Shown: positions 1 to 6,870, counted from the first letter of the stretch. The stretch is 7,879 bases of DNA from Treponema sp. (GCA_031278755.1 JAITJV010000263.1:1-7879); one strand, 5' to 3'. The notes: a model not told the origin generated them from the sequence alone. A program made the numbers and translations.

Positions 1-2
1 CG

Positions 3-1151
3 GTGGATCTTATCATCAAAACCCTCACCGGCGGCGAATACGGCGTGATAAGCGACATGGGCATGATTGGAGCCGTAGGCCACCGGGTGCTCCACGGCGG
101 CGACAAATTCACCAAGAGCGTGATCGTGGACGCCGCCGCCATGAAGGCCTTCAACGAAGTAAAGGATCTGGGGCCGCTCCACAACCCCGCCAACATCATG
201 GGCATAGAAGCGGCAAAAAAAGTGCTCCCCGACGCGCCCCACTGCGCGGTTATGGACACCGCGTGGCATCAGACCATGCCCCCTGAAAGTTTCCTTTACG
301 CCGTACCCTATGAATGGTACGAAAAATATTCGGTGCGGAAATACGGCTTTCACGGAACGTCTTTCCTCTACACCGCAAAACGCGCCGCGGTTCTTCTCGG
401 CAAAAACCCCTTTGAAACGAACCTTATTATCTGCCACCTGGGAAACGGATCTTCGATAAACGCGGTAAAAAACGGATGTTCCTTTGACACGTCAATGGGA
501 ATCACCCCGCTCGAAGGCCTTGTGATGGGGACCCGGTCGGGCGACGCGGACCTCGCCATGCCCTTCTATGTCATGCGTAAAACCGGCATGAGCGCCCAGG
601 AAATGGAAAACACCCTCAACAAGAAGTCGGGCCTTTTGGGGATCACCGGCCAATACGCGGACCGCAGGGACATTCAGAAGGCGGTTCTTTCAGGCGACAG
701 GCGCGCGGCCCTCGCCCAGGACATGGAAGCCCACCGGGTAAAGAAATACATAGGCGCCTATCAGGCGGTGCTGGGGCGCGTCGACGCGCTGGTCTTTACG
801 GCGGGGGTTGGGGAATTTGCGACCTTCATGCGGAAGAAGATACTCAACGGCCTTGAAAATACCGGCATCGTGTACGATCCCGCCAAAAACGAAACCGTCC
901 ACACCAGAAACGGCGAATTTATTATCTCCGCGGACAATTCAAAGATCCCCATTTATATAATCCCCACCGACGAGGAACTGGTAATGACCGAAGACGCATA
1001 CGCCCTGATGAAAGGAAGCTACGACGTACATACAAAGTTTACCTATTCGTTCCAGAGCAGGGATTACGAAAACAAGGGGCGGGCGGAAGGACTCAGGGCG
1101 GACATAGAAAAGGACAAGGCCCTCGCGGCGCTCGTCGCAAAGCCCCGTTAG
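3..1151 (+). CDS. ackA: Acetate kinase, 5' end outside window
   Basis: Acetate kinase interconverts acetyl phosphate + ADP and acetate + ATP, the cytosolic ATP-yielding step of acetate fermentation. The first codon here (GTG) is internal, not the real start. Family residues lie at R28 (GHRVLHGG), D85 (MDTAWH), H117 (YGFHGTS), H145 (HLGNGSS) and R178 (GTRSGD), all exactly 63 below the Methanosarcina thermophila positions R91, D148, H180, H208 and R241. About 63 residues, including the N-terminal phosphate loop, are therefore missing. TAGVGE (266-271) and TDEEL (322-326) close the nucleotide and active site. After the usual C-terminus there are about 40 extra charged residues (GSYDVHTKF to AKPR), a tail I associate with treponemal AckA from memory. 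Expected full length is about 445 residues. It converges on the DJ-1 gene with a 35-bp gap. The family call is very secure. Confidence 0.97.
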   Translation: MDLIIKTLTGGEYGVISDMGMIGAVGHRVLHGGDKFTKSVIVDAAAMKAFNEVKDLGPLHNPANIMGIEAAKKVLPDAPHCAVMDTAWHQTMPPESFLYAVPYEWYEKYSVRKYGFHGTSFLYTAKRAAVLLGKNPFETNLIICHLGNGSSINAVKNGCSFDTSMGITPLEGLVMGTRSGDADLAMPFYVMRKTGMSAQEMENTLNKKSGLLGITGQYADRRDIQKAVLSGDRRAALAQDMEAHRVKKYIGAYQAVLGRVDALVFTAGVGEFATFMRKKILNGLENTGIVYDPAKNETVHTRNGEFIISADNSKIPIYIIPTDEELVMTEDAYALMKGSYDVHTKFTYSFQSRDYENKGRAEGLRADIEKDKALAALVAKPR

Positions 1152-1178
1152 CGGCGGCGCTTCGTTTACGGGCCGCCG
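1152..1178. other. Weak inverted repeat between convergent genes
   Basis: Between the ackA stop and the end of the DJ-1 gene, CGGCGGC (1152-1158) can pair with GCCGCCG (1172-1178) around a 13-nt loop. There is no T-tract on either strand, so this is at best a weak bidirectional stop or a chance GC-rich repeat. Confidence 0.25.
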
Positions 1179-1186
1179 GCGCGCGG

Positions 1187-1750
1187 TTATTCCAGCAGAA
1201 CGGACTGCGCTATTTTCTTTCCTTCGGCCTGCGAAAGGAGCTTCCCTATGATCGCGGCGGCAAAAACGCCCGCGGTTCCCGCGCCGCGGCTTGTGATGGT
1301 CCCGCCCGCCGAATCGTCCGTCACCACAGGACGGTCCGACCAGTACGCGCCTTTGACCATCGTTTCCATACCGGGGAAGCAGGTGAATTTCCTGCCCGCA
1401 AGCAGGCCCAGGGGGGAAAGCACCACCGCCGGGGAAGCGCAGATGGCGCAGATAAGGGCGCCTGAGGCGGCCTTTTCCTTCAGCAGATCGCCCGCCTCTT
1501 TTGAAGCGGCGAGATTCTTCGCCCCGGGCATCCCTCCGGGAAGGATCACCGCGTCCCAGCCCTTCCCGGCAAGATCGGAGAGGGCCGCGTCGGCGGTAAT
1601 GGTTACGCCGTGGGATCCCGTAACGGCGCGGGCCTTCCCGACGGCGGCGGCAACCACCTCTATTCCCGCGCGGCGGAGATAATCAATGGGGGTGACGGCC
1701 TCCACTTCCTCAAAACCTTCGGCCAGCAGAACTATCGCTTTTTTCGGCAT
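1187..1750 (-). CDS. DJ-1/PfpI (YajL/ThiJ) family protein
   Basis: This 187-residue single-domain cytosolic protein spans the full family length. The flavodoxin-like fold starts with KKAIVLLAEGFEEVEAV. E17 corresponds to DJ-1 E18. C104, in the nucleophile elbow ALICAICASPA, corresponds to DJ-1 C106. LPGGMPGA (70-77) and TSRGAGTA near the C-terminus are also family motifs. The histidine found at position 126 in human DJ-1 is replaced (CFPGMETM), as in YajL-type proteins. Family members are reported as redox-sensing, glyoxalase or deglycase proteins; the exact role cannot be read from sequence. The gene lies 52 bp after the kinase on the same strand and may be its third operon gene, where a carbonyl-detoxifying role beside sugar catabolism would make sense (inference). 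No clear Shine-Dalgarno precedes the ATG; a TTGTGG/TAAAAT stretch just upstream could give it a weak promoter of its own. Confidence 0.93.
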   Translation of the reverse strand: MPKKAIVLLAEGFEEVEAVTPIDYLRRAGIEVVAAAVGKARAVTGSHGVTITADAALSDLAGKGWDAVILPGGMPGAKNLAASKEAGDLLKEKAASGALICAICASPAVVLSPLGLLAGRKFTCFPGMETMVKGAYWSDRPVVTDDSAGGTITSRGAGTAGVFAAAIIGKLLSQAEGKKIAQSVLLE

Positions 1751-1802
1751 GTTTTAATTTTACCACAATGCCGCCGTTTCGTCCATTCGGCCGCCGGCGT
1801 TT

Positions 1803-3254
1803 TTACGGATACAAAGCAAGGAACCGGCTGTAGGCTTCATCCCAGATTTCCCTTCTTCCGGGTGAAAAAACTTCGCTTTTAAACGAATTCTCGACGACGT
1901 CGTTCCGCTGATCGTCCCCGTGGAGTTCGCCGAGAGCTTCAAGCTGTATAAGGATGTTTCCCGCGGCGGCGGCTTCCGAAACGCCCGCTACGACCGGTAT
2001 GTTAAGCGCGTCGGCTGTGAACTGATTTAACATGCGGTTTTTAATTCCCCCGCCTACTACATAGATCACGCCGGTGTTGTGCATGTACGGGCGCAGAAGA
2101 TCATACGCCTGGCGGTATTTCAGGGCCAGGCTTTCAAGTATGCAGCGCACGATCTGCCCGATTCCGTCAGGCACAGGCTGGGAGGTTTTCAGGCAGAACT
2201 CGCGTATCATGCGGGGATAATCGCCCGGTATTACAAAATCATCAGGCCGTACAAAGCTTTGCAGCGGCTTTTCCCGTTCAGCCATGCCGTTTAATTCATC
2301 ATAGGAAAAATTCGAACCGCCGTTTGCCCACTGCCTGCGGCATTCCTGCAGGATCCAGAGTCCGGAGATATTCACCGTAGAACGGTACGTTCCGTCCCAG
2401 TTCGCCTCATTGGAAATTTTCTTTGCCAGAATAGTTTCATCTTCCAGAAGCGATGAAGAACACGAACAAAGAAGAGACCAGGTGCCGCTTGAGATAAAGG
2501 TGAATTCCCTGGAACGCGAAGGAGCGGCGAGGGCCGCGCTTGAAGTATCATGCCCCGCGACGGAAATTACCCGCGGCCCGCAGCCTGTTTCACTTCTTAT
2601 TTCAGGGCTGACTTGTCCAAGGATTTTTCCGGCATAGTCTACGGGCGTAAAGAGCCTTTCGGGAATTCCCGCTTTTTTTATAAGAGGAAGCGCCCATTTT
2701 TTCTGTTTCATGTTGTAAAGCTGCGAAGTAGCGCAGGCGGTATATTCGCCGTGTTTTTCGCCGGTAAGAAAATACTCAATAAGGTTAGGCATCATCAACA
2801 GGGCGCGGGCGGAATCCAGCGCTTCTTCGCCGTGTTTTTTCATGTGGTAAAGCTTAAACAGGGGGTTGATCTCCCAGTTTGAAAGATACGTCTGCCTGAA
2901 AAGCCAATGTCCGCCGCCGAAGGCTTCTATCGCTTCGTTCATGTTCTCTTTGCTGAACGCGGCGTCGCGGTAACTTCTGGGCATTGAAAGCAGCCCTCCC
3001 GATTTGTCCAGAAGGCCGAAATCAACGCCCCATGTATCAACGCCGAGGCTTTCAGGGGAGCATGAATGTATTCCCTTTTTGATATTGTCGATGAGCCAGA
3101 GGAGGTCCCAGTACGCGCGGCCGCCCAGAAAGCCGCAGGAATTCGGGAACCTGGCTTCTTCACGAAGTTCAATGCGGCAGCCGTCAAAGGCGGCAAGGAT
3201 CCCCCTGCCGCTGCTCGCCCCCAAATCAAAGGCCAACACCTCGCGTTTCTTCAT
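1803..3254 (-). CDS. rhaB: Rhamnulokinase-type FGGY carbohydrate kinase
   Basis: This 483-residue cytosolic kinase transfers phosphate from ATP to a ketose; the RhaB reaction is L-rhamnulose to L-rhamnulose 1-phosphate. The order of motifs follows E. coli RhaB: phosphate loop DLGASSGR (10-17), YWDLLWLI (48-55), SLGVDTWGVDFGLLD (69-83), YRDAA (95-99), TSQLYN (176-181), then AGHDTSSA (233-240), where D236 aligns with the catalytic base D237. SSGTWSLL (255-262), NEANWDGTYR (282-291), GLWILQECRRQW (298-309) and the adenosine motif GGGIKNRMLNQFTAD (401-415) follow. The start overlaps the upstream isomerase stop as ATGA (3251-3254), and GGGAG at 3267-3263 gives a well-placed ribosome site inside that gene, indicating translational coupling. 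The partner is not a classical RhaA isomerase, and no aldolase is in view, so L-rhamnulose is the best guess. L-fuculose or another 6-deoxyketose or pentulose is possible. Confidence 0.88.
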   Translation of the reverse strand: MKKREVLAFDLGASSGRGILAAFDGCRIELREEARFPNSCGFLGGRAYWDLLWLIDNIKKGIHSCSPESLGVDTWGVDFGLLDKSGGLLSMPRSYRDAAFSKENMNEAIEAFGGGHWLFRQTYLSNWEINPLFKLYHMKKHGEEALDSARALLMMPNLIEYFLTGEKHGEYTACATSQLYNMKQKKWALPLIKKAGIPERLFTPVDYAGKILGQVSPEIRSETGCGPRVISVAGHDTSSAALAAPSRSREFTFISSGTWSLLCSCSSSLLEDETILAKKISNEANWDGTYRSTVNISGLWILQECRRQWANGGSNFSYDELNGMAEREKPLQSFVRPDDFVIPGDYPRMIREFCLKTSQPVPDGIGQIVRCILESLALKYRQAYDLLRPYMHNTGVIYVVGGGIKNRMLNQFTADALNIPVVAGVSEAAAAGNILIQLEALGELHGDDQRNDVVENSFKSEVFSPGRREIWDEAYSRFLALYP

Positions 3255-4411
3255 TGCCGAATCTCCCTGACAAGTTCATCAAGACGCACGCCGTCCCGCG
3301 GAATCCACCGCCTCCACCAGGAAACGGATTCTCTTATATCCGAAAGAAAATTGTGCATTACCGCGGCCGTACCGGCAAATACTTCCAGCGTTAAATAAAT
3401 TTTGCCGCACCGCGGGGGCATATCGCGGGCGGGGGCTTTTTCATAGGACGCCTTCAGGGCGCGGAGAACTTTCCCCCCGTCAATTATTCCCCCGCCGTTA
3501 TGCTCCGCGGTAAAGGGAAGATGATCCGACGCATGCCCGTTTGTCTGCTGAAGATGAATGACGGGGCTGTAGGCCCCCAGTTCCGAAAGCCATGCGTAGC
3601 AGTCGTTGTCTTGCGGCTGCGAAAAAAGATGGGGGATCCGCCGTATTTCTTCCTCAAGTTCCGCCGTGCGCCCCGCTTCCGCCAGCGCGAAGGCCCTGTC
3701 GCTGCCCAGCCATGGTTTATGCTTTATACCGGCGCCGGAGGGCAGCGCCGAAAGATCCGGTTTCTGAAAAACAAGACGGTGATGGCCCACGTCTTCGGTA
3801 AAATAAAAGGGGGCGCCGCTTTTTTTTGTAACGGCGCCTATAAGATCCCTTGTTTGGCTTATGGTCCACGGGTATTGGTGGGGGGAATACATTTGCTCAA
3901 TGCCGAGAAACCGGCATTTCCCGGAAGCGGCGTACCGGTTGATTTCAACAAGGCCCTCTTTCAACAATTCAACCGAATCCCGGTATAAGGCGGACTCCTG
4001 TAAAACACGATGGGGAAAGCCGTGCGCAAAAAAACCGAGGCCGGCGCCGAGTCCGCAGGCGGCGTCGGCCATCGGCTTAAACCATTTGTCAATCAGCCGC
4101 CTCCGCACGCGCGGATCGGTATGGGTCAGGCCCAATGTTGTATAGGTGCCGTGCCCGGAATAGAGGCTGGCTACGCGAACGCCGGAATCTTCCTCCGCCC
4201 GCTTTACCTCTTCCACCCAGTCCGCAAGGTATTCTTCTCCCATGAACAGCGGATCAAGTTCGTTGTCCGCGCCGGCTTCGATATATTTCAGCCCCAGTCC
4301 GGAAATAAGGGCGCACCATTCCCGGGGCCGGGTCCAGCGCTTATAGGCAAAGCAGTTGTCTATGGCAAGATAAATTTGAGGATAATTTATTTGTTTTTCC
4401 GCCTCATTCAT
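3251..4411 (-). CDS. TIM-barrel sugar isomerase/epimerase-like protein
   Basis: This 386-residue cytosolic protein has the character of the xylose isomerase-like TIM-barrel (AP_endonuc_2) superfamily, but I do not recognise a named enzyme. Candidate metal or catalytic residues on barrel strands are E45 (LKYIEAGADNE), E172 (FLGIEQMYSPHQYPWT), D207 and H210 (FTEDVGHH), H286 and H293 (VIHLQQTNGHASDH) and E343 (YLTLEVFAG). These are consistent with a divalent-metal aldose-ketose isomerase or 3-epimerase. There is no signal peptide. Directly downstream and overlapping by ATGA is an FGGY kinase, so its likely job is to make the ketose that the kinase phosphorylates, replacing RhaA or an equivalent (inference). 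The ATG at 4411 is the only reasonable start: the conserved-looking part begins within ten residues and no other Met is near. No Shine-Dalgarno is visible, and a TATAAT box ends only 12 bases upstream of the ATG. Confidence 0.8.
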   Translation of the reverse strand: MNEAEKQINYPQIYLAIDNCFAYKRWTRPREWCALISGLGLKYIEAGADNELDPLFMGEEYLADWVEEVKRAEEDSGVRVASLYSGHGTYTTLGLTHTDPRVRRRLIDKWFKPMADAACGLGAGLGFFAHGFPHRVLQESALYRDSVELLKEGLVEINRYAASGKCRFLGIEQMYSPHQYPWTISQTRDLIGAVTKKSGAPFYFTEDVGHHRLVFQKPDLSALPSGAGIKHKPWLGSDRAFALAEAGRTAELEEEIRRIPHLFSQPQDNDCYAWLSELGAYSPVIHLQQTNGHASDHLPFTAEHNGGGIIDGGKVLRALKASYEKAPARDMPPRCGKIYLTLEVFAGTAAVMHNFLSDIRESVSWWRRWIPRDGVRLDELVREIRQ

Positions 4412-4423
4412 AGCCGGATGGGT

Positions 4424-4451
4424 ATTATATCACACATTTATAAGAGCACAA
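4424..4451 (-). promoter_or_regulatory. Sigma-70-type promoter of isomerase-kinase operon
   Basis: On the minus strand a perfect -10 box TATAAT (4429-4424) follows a weak -35 TTGTGC (4451-4446) after a 16-base spacer. The predicted transcription start falls about 5-7 bases before the isomerase ATG at 4411, so the mRNA would be leaderless or nearly so. The box overlaps the TAA that ends the neighbouring surface-protein fragment (4427-4425). Confidence 0.6.
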
Positions 4452-5162
4452 CAGGTTTGTTCGCGAACCCGGAGACTGTTCGCCTTCCGCCGTAACATCG
4501 ACGGCGGAAACGCGGTTCTGTATTGTGGGAGGAGGAGTTTGGCTCGTCCAGCCTGCTATGCCTCCAGGGTAAAAACGGGAGCCTCTACCGGTCCGCGTGG
4601 CGCTAATGTTCCCCGCTGCCTTGAGGTTTTCTATCACGCCTGGTTGTGTCATATTACCAAAGAGACCAAAGCCCGCTTCGCCGGTATCCGGACCGGTAAT
4701 AGTTACCGAATTGAAGTGAACCGTATGGCCGTTCCCATCAAAGGTCCCCATAAAGGTATAAGGAGCGTCGCACGGAGATTTCCATGTCCCGCTGATGCTT
4801 ATGCCGTTTTCCAGCTTATAATGGGCCGTATTGTCATTGGTAATCTCCGCAAGGCCCGCCGCGTCGTAGATCAGGGGGGGGTCGCCGGTTGTACCGGCGT
4901 TTGTCCATGCCCGCACCGCGTAGAGGACGGCGCTGCCGTTTATGGTGCGGCTTGCCCCCAGGGCACAGGCGGTCCCGCCGCCGGCCTGGGTATTCCAGCC
5001 GGCAAGGATTTTACCGCCCCGGCTAAAGCCCGACGCGGGCAGGGCTATGGATTTGCCTGTTTCCCCGCCTATGGGCGCTATAGTTCCCGATCCGTTATTG
5101 GCGTTGAAGCTGGTCAATATCGCTCTCCAGGGGAAACGTTCCCCGCTTGTATTGACAAAAAG
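4425..5162 (-). pseudogene. Surface protein remnant, InlB-type repeat plus GLUG region
   Basis: An open frame of 245 codons runs from a TAA at 5165-5163 to a TAA at 4427-4425. It has no signal peptide and no proper start; the only near-start is a TTG at 5117. Residues from FNANNGSGT to GSAVLYAVRAW form one Listeria-Bacteroides (Flg_new/InlB B) repeat, with the typical GKSIALP, GFSRGGKI and AGWNTQAGGGT segments. The next part (IYDAAGLAEI, YKLENGISISGTW, TFDGNGHTVHF, GFGLFGNM, VIENLKAAGNIS, GGIAGW) reads like the GLUG/beta-helix region of secreted adhesin-like proteins. The region stops abruptly after VDVTAEGEQ, and the last ~15 residues (ending CSYKCVI) look like junction sequence. Such proteins are usually large, exported and rich in repeats; this is an internal piece lacking both ends. 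An eight-C tract lies at 4881-4874. The domain character is fairly sure, the original function unknown. Confidence 0.72.
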
Positions 5163-5180
5163 TTAGACATTCGTACCTGC

Positions 5181-5272
5181 TTACCCGCCGCACGGCCTGC
5201 GCCGGACTTTTATGCTTATGAGTAGTACGTCGCTCATTGTATATATTCCCCTGTTTTGGGAAAAAATGTCAA
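5181..5272 (-). other. Short gap with promoter-like boxes and an 18-codon ORF
   Basis: Between the VapC and surface-protein remnants, the minus strand carries TTGACA (5272-5267) and, 18 bases on, GAATAT (5248-5243). An ATG at 5237 with a loosely placed AGGGG upstream opens an 18-codon frame (MSDVLLISIKV...) that stops at 5181. It may be a leftover promoter and first codons of a lost gene. It resembles nothing I recognise, and chance is quite possible. Confidence 0.25.
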
Positions 5273-5313
5273 AAAAATACCGCGGTTTTGCATTTACCCC
5301 AAAGACAAAAAAT

Positions 5314-5493
5314 TTATGGCTTTCGCCTATACTCCCAGGGGTTAATCAGTTTAATCCCTTCTATACTTTCAAAATCCTGTATGTTACGGGTAATGATTAT
5401 AAGATGGCGGGTTAAAGCGGCGGCGGCCAGGAGGGAATCCTTGACGGGCAGGGTTTTTCCGGTTTGTCTGCATGACGGGTTCCTTTCCTTAAA
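5314..5493 (-). pseudogene. vapC: VapC (PIN-domain) toxin, C-terminal fragment
   Basis: A 59-codon open frame without a start follows the ABC-transporter stop in the same frame and ends at TAA 5316-5314. From about residue 11 it reads TGKTLPVKDSLLAAAALTRH, then LIIITRNIQDFESIEGIKLI and NPWEY. This is the classic end of a type II VapC toxin: the D..LAA.AL helix, the TRN..DF strand-loop and the closing NPW. The acidic residues D19 and D40 match the last two metal-binding positions of the PIN ribonuclease site. VapC proteins are about 130 residues, so roughly the first 80, with the other acidic residues, are gone and no VapB antitoxin is nearby. An ATG at 5473 with an AAGGAAAGG upstream exists but opens a different frame that stops after 29 codons. 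The fragment cannot be an active toxin. Confidence 0.8.
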
Positions 5494-5855
5494 TTACCTG
5501 ACGCCGTTTTCGTCCAGAGCCAGTGCACGGTCTGCATATTCAACGGCTGAAAGACTGTGGGCGATAACAATACTGGTGCGGTTTACCGAAAGATCCCGCA
5601 GGCCGTCCTGTATCACCCGCCCGGTTTCCGCGTCAAGGGCGCCGGTAACTTCATCGAAGATCAGTATGGGCGGATTCTTGAGGAAAACCCTGGCGATGCA
5701 CAGACGCTGCCTCTGACCTCCCGATAGCCTTAAGCCTCCGGAACCTATATATGTATCATAAGCATGGGGAAGCGCGCCGATAAAACCATGCGCACCCGCC
5801 TTTTCCGCCGCCGCGGCAATTTCCTCCATTGAGGCGCCGGGTTTTCCGTAGGCTA

Positions 5856-5860
5856 TATTT
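5856..5860. repeat. Target-site duplication, left copy (TATTT)
   Basis: TATTT here and at 5989-5993 border the 128-bp element. One copy belongs to the original ABC codons for N-I-A; the other arose on insertion. Confidence 0.85.
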
Positions 5861-5897
5861 GACTTGTTCAATAACCCGGTTGGTTATTGAACAAGTC
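5861..5897. repeat. Left terminal hairpin of the 128-bp element
   Basis: A perfect 16-bp stem, GACTTGTTCAATAACC at 5861-5876 with its complement at 5882-5897, encloses the five-base loop CGGTT. Its outer arm is the element's left terminal repeat. Confidence 0.92.
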
Positions 5898-5901
5898 TTC
5901 C

Positions 5902-5939
5902 AAAAAAACGCGGATTTCGGGGCGAAATCCACGTTTTTT
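5902..5939. terminator. Central hairpin, terminator-like on both strands
   Basis: Arms 5903-5919 and 5923-5939 pair over 17 positions with a three-base loop. The single C/A mismatch on the plus strand becomes a U-G wobble in minus-strand RNA. Both arms end in six or seven A/T, so each strand has an A-tract, a GC-bearing stem and a T-tract, like a bidirectional intrinsic terminator. In minus-strand RNA the stem is complete and is followed by seven U (5908-5902). Confidence 0.6.
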
Positions 5940-5955
5940 GCCGTTTTTTAGCGGA

Positions 5956-5987
5956 AGTTGTTTAAAAACTGAAGTTTTTAAACAACT
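5956..5987. repeat. Right terminal hairpin of the 128-bp element
   Basis: A perfect 15-bp stem, AGTTGTTTAAAAACT at 5956-5970 with its complement at 5973-5987, has only two bases (GA) at the turn. The outer arm plus C5988 is the right terminal repeat and resembles the left one. Confidence 0.92.
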
Positions 5988-5988
5988 C

Positions 5989-5993
5989 TATTT
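5989..5993. repeat. Target-site duplication, right copy (TATTT)
   Basis: This is the second TATTT copy, directly beside the right terminal repeat. On the minus strand it follows the codons for V-K-E, so the insertion lies within the Asn codon region of VKENIAYG. Confidence 0.85.
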
Positions 5994-6870
5994 TCCTTTA
6001 CCGTTCCCGCAACGATATAGCAATCCTGCTGAACAATGCCGATGCGCCTCCTCAAATCCTCTATATCGACAGCCCTTATATCGATTCCGTCAATCATGAT
6101 CCTTCCGGCGGAAATCTCGCAGAAACGCGGAATAAGGGAGCAGAGCGTAGTCTTGCCTGTGCCGGAGGCTCCGGTAAGGACAACATGTTCGCCGCTTTTT
6201 ATGGTAAAGGAAATGTTGCTGAAGACATGTTCCTGTTCTTCATTATAGGCAAAGGAAACATCGCTGAACTCTATCTCGCCCCTGATATTTTCAGGCAGCG
6301 CCGTCATCGCTCCGGTATTGACAGATTCCCTTTCGGTAGCGGTCTCAAGAATATCCATGAGACGGTTGAAACCCGCCAGCCCTTCCTGATACTGGGACAT
6401 GATCCTCGAAAATTCAGGCACGGGAGAAGTAAGACAGGCGACATAGAGGAGGAAGGAAAGCATATCCGGCGCGGCAAGTTTTCCGCCGGCCAGCATGATC
6501 CCGCCGAAGAATACCGCGGAAACCGTAACAAGCCGGGTAAGGAAGGTAGTGAGTATGGTAAAATACCATGCCTCATGCCTGTAAATTGACGAACGGCTCC
6601 TGTAGTATTCCTCATTTACCCTGCGGAATTCCTCTGTTTCAAGTTTTTCATTGCCGAATGATTTTACGGTTCTGATTCCCGCTATACTGTCTTCGATCCT
6701 GGAATTGACTTCCCCGATTTTTTCGTAGTTTCTGCCGTAGGCTTTTCTCAGTTTTCCCGCAAAGAACGCTGAATAGAACACCATCACCGGAAGGAAGACG
6801 CAGGTTGCCAGTGTCAGGTTTACTATGAAAAGAATTTCGCGATACGCTTTTTTGAAAAGGACATAGATAA

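Larger units (their letters stand above)
5861..5988. mobile_element. 128-bp MITE-like element of three hairpins
   Basis: The element is flanked by direct repeats TATTT at 5856-5860 and 5989-5993. Removing it with one repeat rebuilds the ABC reading frame exactly (V-K-E-N-I-A-Y-G), which proves insertion and fixes its ends. Its termini are related inverted repeats: GACTTGTTCAATAAC at the left and, on the other strand, GAGTTGTTTAAAAAC at the right (12 of 15 identical). Each end is itself a near-perfect hairpin and a third hairpin lies between them. It has no coding capacity, so a transposase would have to act in trans. The family is not one I can name. Confidence 0.88.
5494..6864 (-). pseudogene. 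ABC exporter (fused permease-ATPase), decayed and interrupted
   Basis: This was a MsbA/ABCB-type half-transporter exporting lipid, drug or peptide from the inner membrane. Left after internal loss are helix 4 (LTLATCVFLPVMVFYSAFF), the IEDSIAGIRTVKSF coupling region, helices 5-6, and the ATPase with Walker A GASGTGKTT, Q-loop GIVQQD, signature LSGGQRQR, Walker B ILIFDEVTGALD and H-loop IVIAHS. Two lesions are visible. First, a 128-bp element splits VKEN|IAYG between Q-loop and signature, adding 133 bp net and shifting the frame. Second, at the 5' end an ATG at 6864 with AAGAGG (6876-6871) six bases upstream encodes MSFSKKRIAKFFS and then TAG (6825-6823), after which transporter sequence resumes in another frame at about residue 150 of a normal exporter; helices 1-3 (about 400 bp) appear deleted. 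Reading of the two main pieces as one gene is secure. The assignment of the first 13 codons to the same gene is inference. Confidence 0.9.

Noticed and set aside
3..5. GTG at position 3 as the acetate kinase start
   Set aside because: Catalytic residues are shifted by a constant 63 relative to the characterised enzyme, so the GTG is an internal Val codon.
1248..1882. Plus-strand open frames opposite the DJ-1 gene and kinase end
   Set aside because: They are GC-rich shadows of clearly conserved minus-strand proteins and show no family motif or convincing ribosome site.
3500..4495. Plus-strand open frames of 94-162 codons opposite the isomerase
   Set aside because: They are antisense to a well-supported gene, with compositions typical of shadow frames and no recognisable domain.
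4883..4899. Small hairpin CGCCGGT-TGT-ACCGGCG as a regulatory site
   Set aside because: It lies in the coding part of the surface-protein fragment (residues N-A-G-T-T-G-D) and is explained by codon choice.
4539..5225. 228-codon plus-strand open frame
   Set aside because: The opposite strand encodes the InlB/GLUG-type protein with clear motifs. The plus-strand product has no recognisable pattern.
5314..5473. Functional 29-codon gene from ATG 5473
   Set aside because: The frame is shifted from the VapC-like frame and its product has no pattern. The ribosome-site-like AAGGAAAGG overlaps the remnant junction.
5212..5716. Plus-strand frames of 67 and 159 codons
   Set aside because: They lie antisense to the VapC remnant and the ABC ATPase C-terminus, both recognisable on the minus strand.
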